Part shown: piece by piece, positions 1-9,505 of the stretch
Layout of the letters: every line of letters begins with the position of its first letter
Position numbering within the stretch: the first letter of the stretch is position 1
Assembly (NCBI GenBank): GCA_037447655.1
Contig: JBBHKE010003249.1
Location: 9,509-65,671, forward strand
Origin: Zygnema cylindricum
Lineage: Eukaryota > Streptophyta > Zygnematophyceae > Zygnematales > Zygnemataceae
Length of the DNA stretch: 56,163 bases
Direction: 5' to 3'
Program-made: the position numbers and the translations under genes
Notes under the pieces: model-generated
Seen by the model: only the letters and a program-made list of their open reading frames with translations
What the model was told of the DNA's origin: nothing
Database searches by the model: none

Positions 1-1050
1 AAAAAAAACAAAAAAAAAAAAAAAAAATCAAATTTCAAAAAAAAAAAAAAAAAAAAAAATGTCATTATTTCCAAAAAAATCTTCCTCCAAAAAAAAAAAA
101 AACACACGCAAAACCAGAAAAAAAAACAAAACAAACCAAGAGCAAAAGAAGAAACAAAACAAACCAAGAGCAAAAAAAAAAACCGAAACAACCAAGAGTG
201 AAAAAAAAAAACCATACTTTATCCACAAGTGCGGCTCCTTTTTCGTAATTTGTACCGAAACCGAGAGCGAGGGCGTGTCTCCCCACGGGAAGAACTGCCT
301 CAATTTTCTCCACTGTTTCATTTTTGGTTTTGTCTTCTGTAAAACACAAAAACAAAACAAAAGAAAAAAAAAAAAACGAAAAAGACAGAAACAGGGGAAG
401 GAATGGAATTAAAACAACAAAAACTATGCGAAATTCACAGCAAATGGTGCAGAAAAGATGGAAAATGATGCTAAACTTATGTAGAAATGTTGAAAAAATG
501 ATGCAAATTCGATGCAAAAAATGATGTGAAAAGGAAGAAGGATGTAATTTGATGAAAATGATGGGAAAATCGATGCAAAAATGACACAAAATGAATGCAA
601 TAATTGATATAAAATGATGCAAACTGAGGCATAAGGGATGTAAAAAGGATACAAAAAGTGATGTAAAACAATGCAAAAATGATGCAAGACAAGAAGGAAA
701 CTGTAAAAGTGGAAAACATTTGAGTTTAAGAAATCCAATAAATGAGGAAAAAAGGGGAGAAAGAGGGAAAGGGAAAGGGAAAGGTAGAGGGAGAGAGATA
801 GCAGAGGGAGAGGGAGAGGGAGAGGGAGAGGGAGAGAGAGGGGGACAGGGAAAGAAAACGAGAGGGAGAGGGAGAGGGAGAGCGAGAAGAAGAGTACCTC
901 CATTTGCAGAAGACTCTCCAGATTTACCACTTTCCAAAAGTCGGTCCCTCACACTTTCCATGGCGGTCAGTTTTCTTCTTTTTAAAAAAAAAAAAAAAAA
1001 ATTTTTGAAGTGATCTTTCAATAACAAATGGGCAAAAAATTTGATGCGCA
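1..1050. repeat. A-rich and GA-rich simple-sequence region
   Basis: Long A homopolymers and A-rich text fill the first ~400 bases. A degenerate GATGMAAAA-type repeat follows at about 430-700, then a GGGAGA-rich tract at about 740-890. Open frames here are artefacts of base composition (poly-Lys, poly-Phe or Arg/Glu runs on one strand or the other). I see no convincing gene. Confidence 0.8.
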
Positions 1051-1784
1051 ATTTTTATTTCTTTCAAAACATTGCATTAAACTGATTTTATCAGAAAAAA
1101 AAAAAAAAAATACAAAAGAAAATTCCCTTGTTCGTATTGTCACACAAAAAAAAAAAAAAACAATATTTTAAACTAAAGATGTTTCGATTGTTTACTTCCC
1201 AAATTTTTTTTTAACAAGATTCTATGTTCCTTTCATCGCTTTGTTTTTCAGCTTTTTTTGGAATTTTTCAGCTTTCCAGCTTTTGGAATTTTCCCCTAAA
1301 AGTTTCTGTGGGCAGGTTGGACTGAATATTTCAAAAACTTACACATTATTTAGTACGCACTAACTTCAGAAACCGTACTGTACCGTACGGACTAGTTTGT
1401 CGTGTTGGCAACTTGCGACAGAGGCCAGTTAAAATCGTCAGAAGCAGAAGGCAAAACAGTAATATGGTACGTTTCATACTTTATTTTCATATGCCTTTCG
1501 TCGAATGTAGGTAACGTGGCACATTTTGCTGTATTTCCATTTATCTTACGTGGCATTTGCTTTCATTCACAATGGCCAGTTGGCAGGAAGTTGCAAGAAC
1601 ATATGAAGCCTACGTGGATGTTCATTTTGGCTGCCACGTCATTACGAAGCGGTTCACCGGTTAGGCCACTTGTCCATGAGGCGCCGACAGTAATGTTACG
1701 GATAGGTTTACTGGCACTAATACTTCGTTCACTTCTCCATCAGGTCGTGTCAGTAATGGAATCTATCGCGTACGTGCTTTCATT
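1051..1784. other. No gene recognised; repeat-like sequence
   Basis: A/T homopolymers continue to about 1230. From about 1400 to 1784 there is more balanced sequence with one open frame (1402-1854, +) that I do not recognise. Its last 120 bases resemble, in reverse complement, sequence at 39900-40030, so this is probably part of a dispersed repeat rather than a host gene. Confidence 0.5.
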
Positions 1785-1854
1785 CGATTGGATGCACGTA
1801 GATTCATGTTCTGACGGCGAGCGTCGTCAAAGATTCCAAAAGCAAAATGTCTAA
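1785..1854. repeat. 70-bp direct repeat, copy 1 (matches 2550-2619)
   Basis: This block, ending in TAA, recurs at 2550-2619 with two visible mismatches. Both copies sit immediately before a MITE end beginning GGGTAC. A diverged copy lies in reverse complement at about 39910-39960. The two near copies therefore bracket the MITE piece at 1855-2549. Confidence 0.85.
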
Positions 1855-2549
1855 GGGTACTTTCGCATGTGCTAAAGTTACAGCTACTTTCTGTCGTTTT
1901 CCATGACTTAGAAAAAAACGAGAAAATCTGCAGCCGTACCAAAAAAACGAAATTAATACCGTACAAGATGCATTACCGTGAAACTTTAAATGTACTGTAG
2001 TTTGTCGTTTAGGTCGATGCAAGTCCTTCCAACTCATTTTCGAACTTTAAATAAAATTACCTCGTGAGGTGATTTTAAATAAAGTTCCAGGATGTGAGCA
2101 AATAGGCAGACGCTGTAACACGTGCCGGAAGTTTTTTACAATTCCCGTGCGCGGAGTACCAAAAAAAAAAAACCAAGTGCACGTTTACGGCCTGTACGTA
2201 CTGTATTCCGTGCGCTATTTTCCGTACAGGGCTGTGGAGGGGTCTCGACCAACGGACGCCATTTCGCAAAAGCGAAGTCCATGAAAGCGCCTCTCTCTTT
2301 CTCTCGCTCCCACTGCCGCCTCTATCTCACAATTCTTGCAATGAAGAACGTCAATAATGGTATCAAATGAAAGATCTCAAAAAAATATTTCTTTTGAATA
2401 TCTTTGGGTGTGTTTTGATGGTAACTAGAGTGAGAAATGACAAAAAAACACAATCGGGAAACCATGGCGGAAAGATTTAGAATTTGTGACGTCGACGCTG
2501 TCATATTTTGAGCGTGACGTAAAAATGTCACAAACCCTAAATCCAAAAT
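1855..2549 (+). mobile_element. MITE fragment, GGGTAC family (PIF/Harbinger-like)
   Basis: It begins with the terminal sequence GGGTACTTTCGCATGT directly after a TAA trinucleotide, as expected for the 3-bp TWA target of PIF/Harbinger elements. The interior aligns throughout with 22930-23600 and, at lower identity, with the reverse complement of 40124-40926. It includes a degenerate central palindrome at 2053-2076. The opposite terminus is absent: the homology stops where the second 70-bp repeat begins. No transposase frame is present. The superfamily is inferred from the terminus and target only. Confidence 0.6.
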
Positions 2550-2619
2550 CGATTGGATGCACGTAGATTCTTGTTCTAACGGCGAGCGTCGTCAAAGATT
2601 CCAAAAGCAAAATGTCTAA
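2550..2619. repeat. 70-bp direct repeat, copy 2
   Basis: Second copy of the 1785-1854 block. It ends in TAA and is followed at once by another GGGTAC terminus at 2620. Confidence 0.85.
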
Positions 2620-2860
2620 GGGTACGTCCCCATGTAATCGGTACTTTGGCAAAGTATTTTGGACTGTAGTATAGATTCTCCGTACTAATTTGAAGAGCGT
2701 CCCCATGTGCAAATATGAAATCGGAACTTTGAAATGTGACGGTTGTAGACGCAAGGTACTACTAATGACGACTGAAGACGACTTCGAAACTTCCGACGAT
2801 TAGTGACGCCAACAAAAACGGCGACAGTTATAGACGTCTAGATTTTTGTGAAAAGGAATG
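2620..2860 (+). mobile_element. MITE half-element, GGGTAC family
   Basis: Starts GGGTACGTCCCCATGTAA after TAA and aligns with 27046-27280, including the shared stretch with GTGACG, GTAGACG and GACGCCAACAAAAAC. This is the other half of the family represented at 1855-2549, but in the opposite relative orientation to an intact element. That suggests an inversion or recombination between two insertions. Confidence 0.55.
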
Positions 2861-2978
2861 GGAATTAGCATTTTAGGATAGGGAATTTGCGTTTGAAGAA
2901 TGGAAATTTGAACGCAAATACACTTATAGGCATATATCGCCGACCACTAGGCACACTACGCCACCCATCGCTATTATA

Positions 2979-3160
2979 GTTAGTGAACTGTTAGGGTTAA
3001 CACTTGATTATAATTAACTATCACTAAATTATGTATCGGAGTTAATGAACTATTAGCGTTAACACAGTTTGTATGGTTATCTACCACTAGATTATGTGTT
3101 AGAGTCAGTGAATCATTAGCATTAACACTTTATTAGAATTAGCCACACTAAATCATGTTT
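2979..3160. repeat. Minisatellite, 62-63 bp unit, about 2.9 copies
   Basis: Units start at 2979, 3041 and 3104. Each begins GTTAGTGAA or a variant, followed by a TTAGSRTTAACAC block and ending in a CACTARATTATG-type block. The copies are diverged, so the array is not recent. Confidence 0.75.
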
Positions 3161-4241
3161 GCAACGTGGCTCGTCATGGGCTGCTACCTTTTGTACCAAA
3201 CCGTACATATCGAAATATTTAAACTTCAAAATGATTGGTAAACGATATGTAAACCCTAAAAATTCATTTTTGCGATCATCGGCTATTCAACCGCTACAAG
3301 ATGAATTCCCAAAAAGTTATGGACATGGGGGCTCTTAATCCACGCCTACATTGAAAATTTGATGCTTTTTTAGTAAATACTTTTAGGGTTTCTAAAGGGC
3401 ATTTGTAGAGTTTAATGTGGTTTGCAAGGGGAAAAAACCCTTGGTGCGACCATTCTTTATTTTTATTTTTATTGTTTTCAGGTGTAAAACGATACCGCCC
3501 GTTGCTCATTATAAGTGTAAATGCGAAATGAAAATGTGTGGTACTAATTAAGTGTAGGGAGATGTAACGGATTGTACACTTCTTAAATAGTGTTATTAAA
3601 ACTAGTTTATGATTTTGGCCAAAAGAAGTTCCGACCGAATAAGTCTTATTACTTTAATAGCGCTTGGAGGCGTAGTGTTTTCGTTCTGTTGAGTTTGGAG
3701 TACAAGAGGTTGTTGAACATAAGCGTTGATTTTTTTTTTTTATTTCTTTTTTCTTAGTTTTAAGTTGAGGTTCGTATTTAGACTCGACTCTCAAATCTTT
3801 TTCTTTTTCTCTCGCTCCTCCCTCTCACACTCCCTCCCTGTCTTCCTCTGTCCCTCTTTCTCCCTCTCACTCTCCCGCCTTTCCTCTTTTTTTCCCTTTC
3901 TACCTCCCTGTCTCTCCCCCCATTCTCCCTCTTTCCCTCCCTCCCGCTCTTCCCTCCTTCTCTCCTTCCTCTTCCCTTTCTCAGACCTCCACTGTTTTGT
4001 CCAAAAGTAGATCTTTACAAATACTATTGTTCCGCGTATTTAACTGTTAGTTTGTTATGTACTATATGTACTTTAGCTCTATTTTTCCGTACGAACTTGT
4101 TTTTAACTCAACTTTTCTGTACAATTGAAAAGTACCTTTGCTCCATACAATATGTACTTAACTCCATTAACATGTACTCAACTTTTCCGTGCAATTGTGT
4201 GCTTAACTTTTTTTTTTTTTCTGTTTGACGGTACAGTGCAG
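3161..4241. other. No gene recognised; contains a pyrimidine-rich tract
   Basis: About 3780-3990 is a strongly pyrimidine-rich CTCCCTCTCTCC stretch. Further on, at about 4080-4200, there are several short TGTACTTAACT-like repeats. The missing first exon or exons of the lipoate-ligase-like gene would be expected upstream of 4242. I looked for the conserved N-terminal block in this interval and could not find it. Confidence 0.5.
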
Positions 4242-5625
4242 AAAACCTGCGCAGCTTCTGGAACTGCCAGCTGTCATTCAGAAAAACTGCCAGGTCATCA
4301 AAAGATTCAGTGGAGGGGGGACAGTGGTAGTGGACGAAGGAACCGTTTTCGTTACACTAATTTGTAATAAAACGGATTTTCCTCATGTTCCTCTTTATCC
4401 CCGTCCAATTATGAAATGGACTGAGGAGTTTTATTTTTCGGCGTTCGAAAATGTTAGTGGGTTCCAATTGAGGGAAAATGGTGCGTGGTTTTCGGGTGTC
4501 CCCCATTTTCTTTTATTTTTTGTTCTTTTTTTATGTTTTTTTTTTATGTGTACGTGTATTTTATTTTTATTTTTGTTTGTTTGTGTGTGAATCATTGTTT
4601 TCTTATTTCTGCAAAAAAATAAAGATTTTGAGGTTGTTAGAGTTATAAGATTTTGGGGTTTGTTAAAAAACTAAAGATTTTGTTTTTTGTTAAAAATTAA
4701 AGGTGCTATGTTTTGTTGTTTTTTCTTTTTATAAAATAATATGTTATAACACAGATATTTGTTACGATTTTAGATTATGTACTCGGAGAGAATAAATTTA
4801 AGAACGAAAGAGCTTTTGCCTTTTGATAAGAAAGATTTTTTTTGTTTCTATTTTGGTGAAGTAAAACGTTTTATTTTTGTTGAAAATTTTAGATTATGTA
4901 CTTGGAGAAAAGAAATTTGGAGGAAATGCCCAAACGATAACTAAAAATCGATGGTTACATCACACTTCTTTTCTTTGGGATTATGACGAAAGTCGAATGG
5001 CTTTTTTGAAAATTCCTCAAAAAGCTCCAGAATATCGACAGGTACTTTTTTTTTATGCCTTTTTTTGCCAACTTTCAATATTGAAGCACATGTTTTTGCT
5101 TACTCTTGTCGTTTTCGATTGTTTTTGTTTATACTCTTTTTGTATTTGTTGTTGTTTTCATTTTTACTCTTTTCAATACGGCGTTTTTTTTTTTTCATTT
5201 ATTTATCCACACTAGCGTGTCTTTAAAAAAAAAATTCAAGGATTACATTTTTTTTTTCCTTTCCTATCGTTTATGTCTCTGAATTTAACTTCTCTTAATT
5301 TAATTTGTCATAATCTAATTTCTCACTATCGGGTTTTTTTTTTTTTTTTTTTTTTATTTCTTTGTTGCTGATTTTATTTTATTTTTAAACTTGTTTTTGG
5401 GTTTAGGGACGTGAGCATGATTCATTTATTACTCGAATGCGACATCATATCGATTCTCGAATCGAATTTATTCAGAATATTGAAAAGGCGGTAAACTCAA
5501 AATTTGACATTCAAACGGCTTCTCTCTCCACAGTGGAAGAAATAGCCCTCAAAGAACATCCTCGTACCACAAAAGTTGTGGAAATCGACGAATTACAAAA
5601 ACTTTGTGATTCTAATGGTGTATAG
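4242..5625 (+). CDS. Lipoate/biotin protein ligase-family protein, C-terminal exons
   Basis: Three exons can be joined in frame: 4242-4480, 4893-5041 and 5407-5625 (stop TAG), giving about 201 residues. Donors are GTGCGT and GTACTT; acceptors are TTTTAG and GTTTAG. The first exon shows RFSGGGTVVVDEG, the nucleotide/lipoyl-binding motif of the LplA/LipB-like fold. The second shows KFGGNAQ, whose Lys matches the conserved catalytic lysine of LplA-type ligases, followed by RWLHHTSFLWDYD, typical of the plant members. Family knowledge: such proteins attach or transfer lipoyl or related acyl groups to acceptor lysines; the plant members are poorly characterised. About 60-70 N-terminal residues are missing from what I can read. 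The first exon starts inside a codon (acceptor at 4240-4241), so at least one upstream exon must exist or the gene is 5'-truncated. No frameshift or stop occurs in the three exons, which argues for a working gene. Confidence 0.8.
4774..4799 (+). repeat. Intronic partial duplicate of exon start (lipoate-ligase-like gene)
   Basis: Inside the intron, 119 bases before the true exon at 4893, the sequence TTTTAG plus ATTATGTACTCGGAGA repeats the real acceptor and exon start (ATTATGTACTTGGAGA). In the exon frame it reads DYVLGENKF against DYVLGEKKF and then diverges. It keeps a usable AG acceptor. It could be a decoy or cryptic acceptor. Confidence 0.75.
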
Positions 5626-6352
5626 TGATTAAAATATTGTAGAATGTAACTTTTCCGTGGAAAACAGTTTTTTTTTTTTGTTTGGAATTAGCTTCTCGTT
5701 AAAATATTTAGAAAATGGTTTCAATATTTGTGTAGGATTTATTTTTTCAATTTTTGTTCAATGTTAAGGTGGTTTTGTTATGTTTCTATAAGCCATGTTT
5801 TTTATCTTTGCGTGAAAAAGTTGAAATTATGGTTGGAATTACTTGTGGATAGAAGAAGGATTAGAATTAAAAAAAAAAAATAGTAATTGTTAAAAAGACA
5901 AGGTCACAGGAGTTTAATAAAGTCAAATGAGGATTCTTGGGAGCTGAAGGAAGCCAGTGATATAATGAAATCTTATATTAATGATTGAATATAATTTTTT
6001 ATGAAATTTGGAATGCGAATCAGAATATGCAGTTTGAAAAACCCTCAAGAATACATAATCCATACTATTTGGGATAATCCTCGTCAGTGAAATTTCCGTC
6101 ACATGTGAAAAAAACCTGGCCAACTACCAAAACTAAACTATTGGTTCAAATTACTCTACATCCTAAACAATACATAAAAATGGCGGTCCATGCGCTGAAA
6201 CAAAATTCATGGTTGTGGAGAAAGAGCATGAGGGATGGAGAGGAGAGGGAGAGGGAGAGAGAGAGAGAGAAAGGGATCTGAAATACTGAAATTGCCAAAT
6301 TGGAAATCCTCGTTTTCAAACTCCAAACTTCAGAAGTACGAATAACGACGCT
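5626..6352. other. 3' flank of lipoate-ligase-like gene; nothing else recognised
   Basis: AT-rich sequence. An AATAAA-type polyadenylation motif may be at 5916-5921 (TAATAAAG). A short GAGAGA tract lies at 6233-6277. No open frame with recognisable similarity. Confidence 0.5.
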
Positions 6353-6625
6353 AAAATACGTGCGGCTTTTTCATACTTGCTGAAAATGCTTGGTGCCAAC
6401 AGGAAACTGGACAAGTAACCAGTAATCAGTTCAATATTTTAGGAGTAGAAAACTGCAGTTATCGACGCTCCCGTCTATAGAGCAATGAACTGTCAATTTT
6501 CCAGTTTTCCTGTGGCTGCTTTACTGAACTCGTTTGTTGCATAAAAAACAGTTCATATCCTGTTACATAGAGCCTCGGAACCAAACCCTAAAAGTCCGAT
6601 CAGTCGTTTGCCTATTTCCTCTTCA

Positions 6626-7133
6626 CACGTGTCCCTTTTAAAACTGTCCACGTGTAAGTTTTCCTGTTCAATCTCCACCTTCACGCACTTCTGGTGCCAC
6701 GTGGCATATTTCAGCTGCCTCCTTCATTGCAGTCTGACCTCTTTCTCTCACTTCCTCTCGCACGTGCAAACACGTCCTTCCCATCTCTCCTCTTTCTTCA
6801 CCTGTGAAGCTTTCGTCCTCGTGTTCAAAACCCTAAATAAAAATATAATAATATAATAAAATAATAAAATATAATAATAATCACGTTTACCGTGGTTTGT
6901 CGCAAGCATTATTCCTTCTTCTCGTAATTGCCACGTGTCATTCTCCTCCGATCTTGCTTCTCGCTCCACTTCACACCCTTCCCTTTCTCTCTGCCCTTTC
7001 CACGCTTCACCTACTTTTCTATCAATCCAGATTACACTTGCCACGTATACATTCATAAGTTTTGCCACGTGTCACCTATACCTTCATCCATCTTGCAACG
7101 TGTCACATTAGTCTTCATCCATCTTGCCACGTG
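6626..7133 (+). promoter_or_regulatory. CACGTG (G-box) array upstream of SPC12, copy 1
   Basis: Seven exact CACGTG hexamers occur in 508 bases: 6626, 6649, 6698, 6761, 6932, 7066 and 7128. There are near matches at 7042 (CACGTA) and about 7097 (AACGTG). Most lie in a CCACGTGTCA or CCACGTGGCA context, and the last ends six bases before the start codon. Plant bZIP and bHLH factors bind ACGT-core boxes, and CCACG is the half-site of ER-stress elements. Since the gene encodes an ER signal-peptidase subunit, control by ER-stress bZIPs is a reasonable but untested inference. Confidence 0.6.
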
Positions 7134-7138
7134 GCAGC

Positions 7139-9205
7139 ATGGACTGGCAGGGACAGAAGCTCTCTGAGCAGCTGATGCAGGGAGTATTGGCGGTTTCAGC
7201 CATGGCGGCTTTTATTGTCGGATATGTACTGCAGTCACACAAAACTATGGTAAGCAGGAGCCATGGAATCTTTCCTATCTCTGATGAGAATGAGTGAACT
7301 GTTTAAGCAAATAAGTAAATTTTTTGAGCTATGGTGGATTTTATTTGATAGTTTTTGTTTCTCATTTGTTATTTGTTTTTTGTTTTTCGCTTGGCTGTTT
7401 GTTTGCTGATGATTGCAAGGTATTAGTTTCTGGTTCGTGATGGGTAATTTGTTTCGTATGCGTTTTCTGGTTTTGAAGTGTGTATGGAATTCTTTATAAG
7501 CGTGTGAAGTGGTAAGCGATGCATTTTTTGGTGCATCGCATGCTAGTTAATTCTGATGTAGTTGTTGGCAAGTTTCGTTGTTTAAGTTATTGTGGATGTT
7601 TTTGAAATTTGTATGTTTAGTGGTCATTACTTTCCATGTTTAATTGCGTGGCTGCTGTCTTGTTTGTTATTTTTTTTTTATTGCTGATTAGCTCAATGTT
7701 TCCATTCTGATCTGTTTCATTGTTAACCAAGGCTTAAATGTTGATTTGTTAATCAGTTATATTGTTGGTCGAGGCTAATTGCACTCTCTTCATTTGTGGA
7801 TCAAACACTTAAATTGATGCAAGTCTTTAGTTTCTATTTGTTTCTTTATTTGTTCAACTGTTCATCAGTGAATTCAGGTGCTAATTAAGTTTGAACTGTT
7901 GATTTCTTCGATTGTCGACTCAAGTTGAACTATTCAATATAAGGTTTTAAGTTTTATTTTTTTGGGTTGGTGGTCAACGTCGACGTATGGATCTGTTTGA
8001 TTATTGACAAAGATTGAGTATATATTTGTTTAAGACCAAGGATTAAATGTTGATTTGGTTTATTGCAAAGCAAGTTTTAAATGCTGATTCATTTTATGTC
8101 AACCTAGGTTGGGTCGCTGGTTTTTTCTATTGTTGACTACGGTTCAAGTGTTTATTCATTCAATAGTTGACCAAGTACTGGTTTGTTGACCTTTCGACCC
8201 GTTGACCTATTTATCTGTTGATTTCCTGATTTTGTGATTGTCAATAAGTTTTTTTTTTCTGTATTATATCAAGGTTCCACTCTGTCTATCACAGGTGTTG
8301 ATCGTTCTGGCTGGTGCCACAATGAAGTATTGATTTGTTCGATTTGACCTGTGTTGATGTTTGATTATTCACCTTGTTTGTTGATTTGTTGATTTGTTGA
8401 TTTGCGGAACTGTTGATTGCCTGATTGCCAATCAGTTTCATTGCTGACTGAGGTTGAGAGTTTATCCTGTTGACCACAATATACGCGACTTGCTGATTTG
8501 TTGTTTGTTGATCCGTTAATCTGGTGTTCTGGTGATTTATTGTTCTGCTGATCTGCTGATTTGCAGATCTGTTGATCCGTTGATCTGTTGAACAGTTTCT
8601 TAGATGATGATTTATTGATTTGTTGATGTGTTGATCTGCTGATCAACTTTATTGTTGATGATTTGTTGATTTGTTGATTTGTTTTTGATCTGCTGATCAG
8701 TTCCATAATTGATCAAAGTTCACTTGGTTCATCTCAGGTGTTTAATTTTCTGGCGGGTACCATGCTGAAGCGTCCTTTGTTTGATTAGTCACCTGTCTGT
8801 TGATTTGTTGATCTGCTGGTTTATTGTACTGTGGATTTGCTGATCGCCAATTAGTTCCATCGTTGACCGATCGTCTAATTGCTGATTTGTTGATTTGTTC
8901 ATTGTTGGTTTGTTAATTAGTTACAAAGTTGATCAAAGTTCAACCCTAAGAAACCCTAAAAATCCTAAAAAAATCCCTAAAAAAACCCTTAAAACTCAAA
9001 AAAACTCTAAAAATTATTGCAGGTTTTGATCTTTCTGGCCGGTTCCACTCTGGCGGCTGTTTTGTCACTTCCTGCCTGGGGGTACTTCAGCCAGCATCCC
9101 ATGCCGTGGCTGCCTCCCAGGCCGCCACGTGTCACTGACGCAGCCACAGTTACCACAAAGAAGAAGGAGAAGGTGGCAACTGCAGGAGCCAGTAAGAAGA
9201 GGTGA
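7139..9205 (+). CDS. SPC12: Signal peptidase complex subunit 1 (12-kDa subunit), copy 1
   Basis: Two exons: 7139-7249 and 9023-9205 (stop TGA), joined in phase 0 at GTAAGC...TTGCAG, giving 97 residues. The start MDWQGQKLSEQLMQ is the hallmark N-terminus of plant SPC12/SPCS1. Two hydrophobic segments (about residues 17-36 and 38-58) would form the membrane hairpin of this subunit, and a basic KKKEK...SKKR tail should face the cytosol. Family knowledge: SPCS1 is a non-catalytic part of the ER signal peptidase complex. Length fits the family (about 90-100). The 1773-bp intron is unusual: it holds TTGATTTG-type repeats, two pseudo-exons resembling the exon 2 start, and a CCCTAAA-like tract before the acceptor. 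The predicted protein is identical to that of copy 2. Confidence 0.92.
8295..8333 (+). repeat. Pseudo-exon resembling SPC12 exon 2 start, first (copy 1)
   Basis: After a good acceptor (TATCACAG) the sequence reads VLIVLAGATMKY and then TGA, in the phase exon 1 would supply. The true exon begins VLIFLAGSTLAA. The similarity covers about 35 bases and the acceptor. If used, it would give a short protein ending just after the first membrane segment. Confidence 0.75.
8340..8700 (+). repeat. Intronic TTGATTTG/TTGATCTG degenerate array (copy 1)
   Basis: Dozens of variants of a 7-10 base TTGATYTG motif, some in exact tandem. Less dense copies extend over about 7720-8930. The reverse strand yields Asn/Gln/Ser-rich open frames (NQQINKS) that are products of the repeat, not genes. 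The composition is strongly T- and G-biased on the sense strand. Confidence 0.8.
8738..8788 (+). repeat. Pseudo-exon resembling SPC12 exon 2 start, second (copy 1)
   Basis: Follows the acceptor ATCTCAG and reads VFNFLAGTMLKRPLFD then TAG in the exon phase. It is the second decayed copy of the exon 2 start (FLAG core conserved). Confidence 0.7.
8942..9015 (+). repeat. Degenerate CCCTAAA (telomere-like) tract at the splice acceptor
   Basis: Runs of AACCCTAAG, AACCCTAAA, ATCCTAAAA, ATCCCTAAA, AACCCTTAA and variants end 7-8 bases before the exon 2 acceptor. The unit is close to the plant telomere heptamer. It may include the branch-point region (CTAA motifs). It is present in both copies of the gene. 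Confidence 0.65.
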
Positions 9206-9505
9206 GACAAAGAAAGAGGACAAGGTGATAACGGGAGGGAATAAGAAGAGATGAGACGAAGAAGAAGGAGGTGGCAATCGGAGGGAGTAAGAAGAGGTGA
9301 GACAAAGGAAAAAGGAGAAGGTGATAACAGGAGGGAATGAGAAGGGATTGGGACAAAGAAGAAGGAGAAGGTGACAGCAGTTTGGAGTATGAAGAGATAG
9401 CCGCAGTAACTACAAGGAAGAATGAGAAGGGGAAGAAGGTGACAAAGAGGAGGGAGTGAGTGGAGACGAGACAAAGAAGAAGGAGAAAGTGACAACAGGA
9501 GGAAG
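9163..9505 (+). repeat. Purine-rich minisatellite running from the SPC12 C-terminus into the 3' UTR
   Basis: The segment encoding the basic tail (AAGAAGAAGGAGAAGGTGGC, then a GGAGNNAGTAAGAAGAGG block) recurs about five more times after the stop codon, with a spacing of roughly 55-65 bases and decay. It suggests the tail-coding DNA expanded in tandem, or that the tail arose from a minisatellite. The copies after the stop are non-coding. Confidence 0.65.

Noticed and set aside
28-1051. Several open frames of 66-328 codons on both strands
   Set aside because: They consist of poly-Lys, poly-Phe, Ser/Leu/Pro or Arg/Glu runs produced by A-rich and GA-rich DNA.
2979-3160. Regularly spaced repeats, considered as a CRISPR array
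   Set aside because: The units are diverged 62-63 bp tandem copies without unique spacers, and the host is eukaryotic.
6608-7167. Open frames of 79-106 codons upstream of SPC12 (also at 13890-14449)
   Set aside because: They overlap in different phases and strands within the G-box promoter. Their conservation in both units only reflects the duplication.
8289-8706. Asn/Gln/Ser-rich open frames on the minus strand (also 15571-15994)
   Set aside because: Translation of the TTGATYTG array within the SPC12 intron; prion-like composition is incidental.
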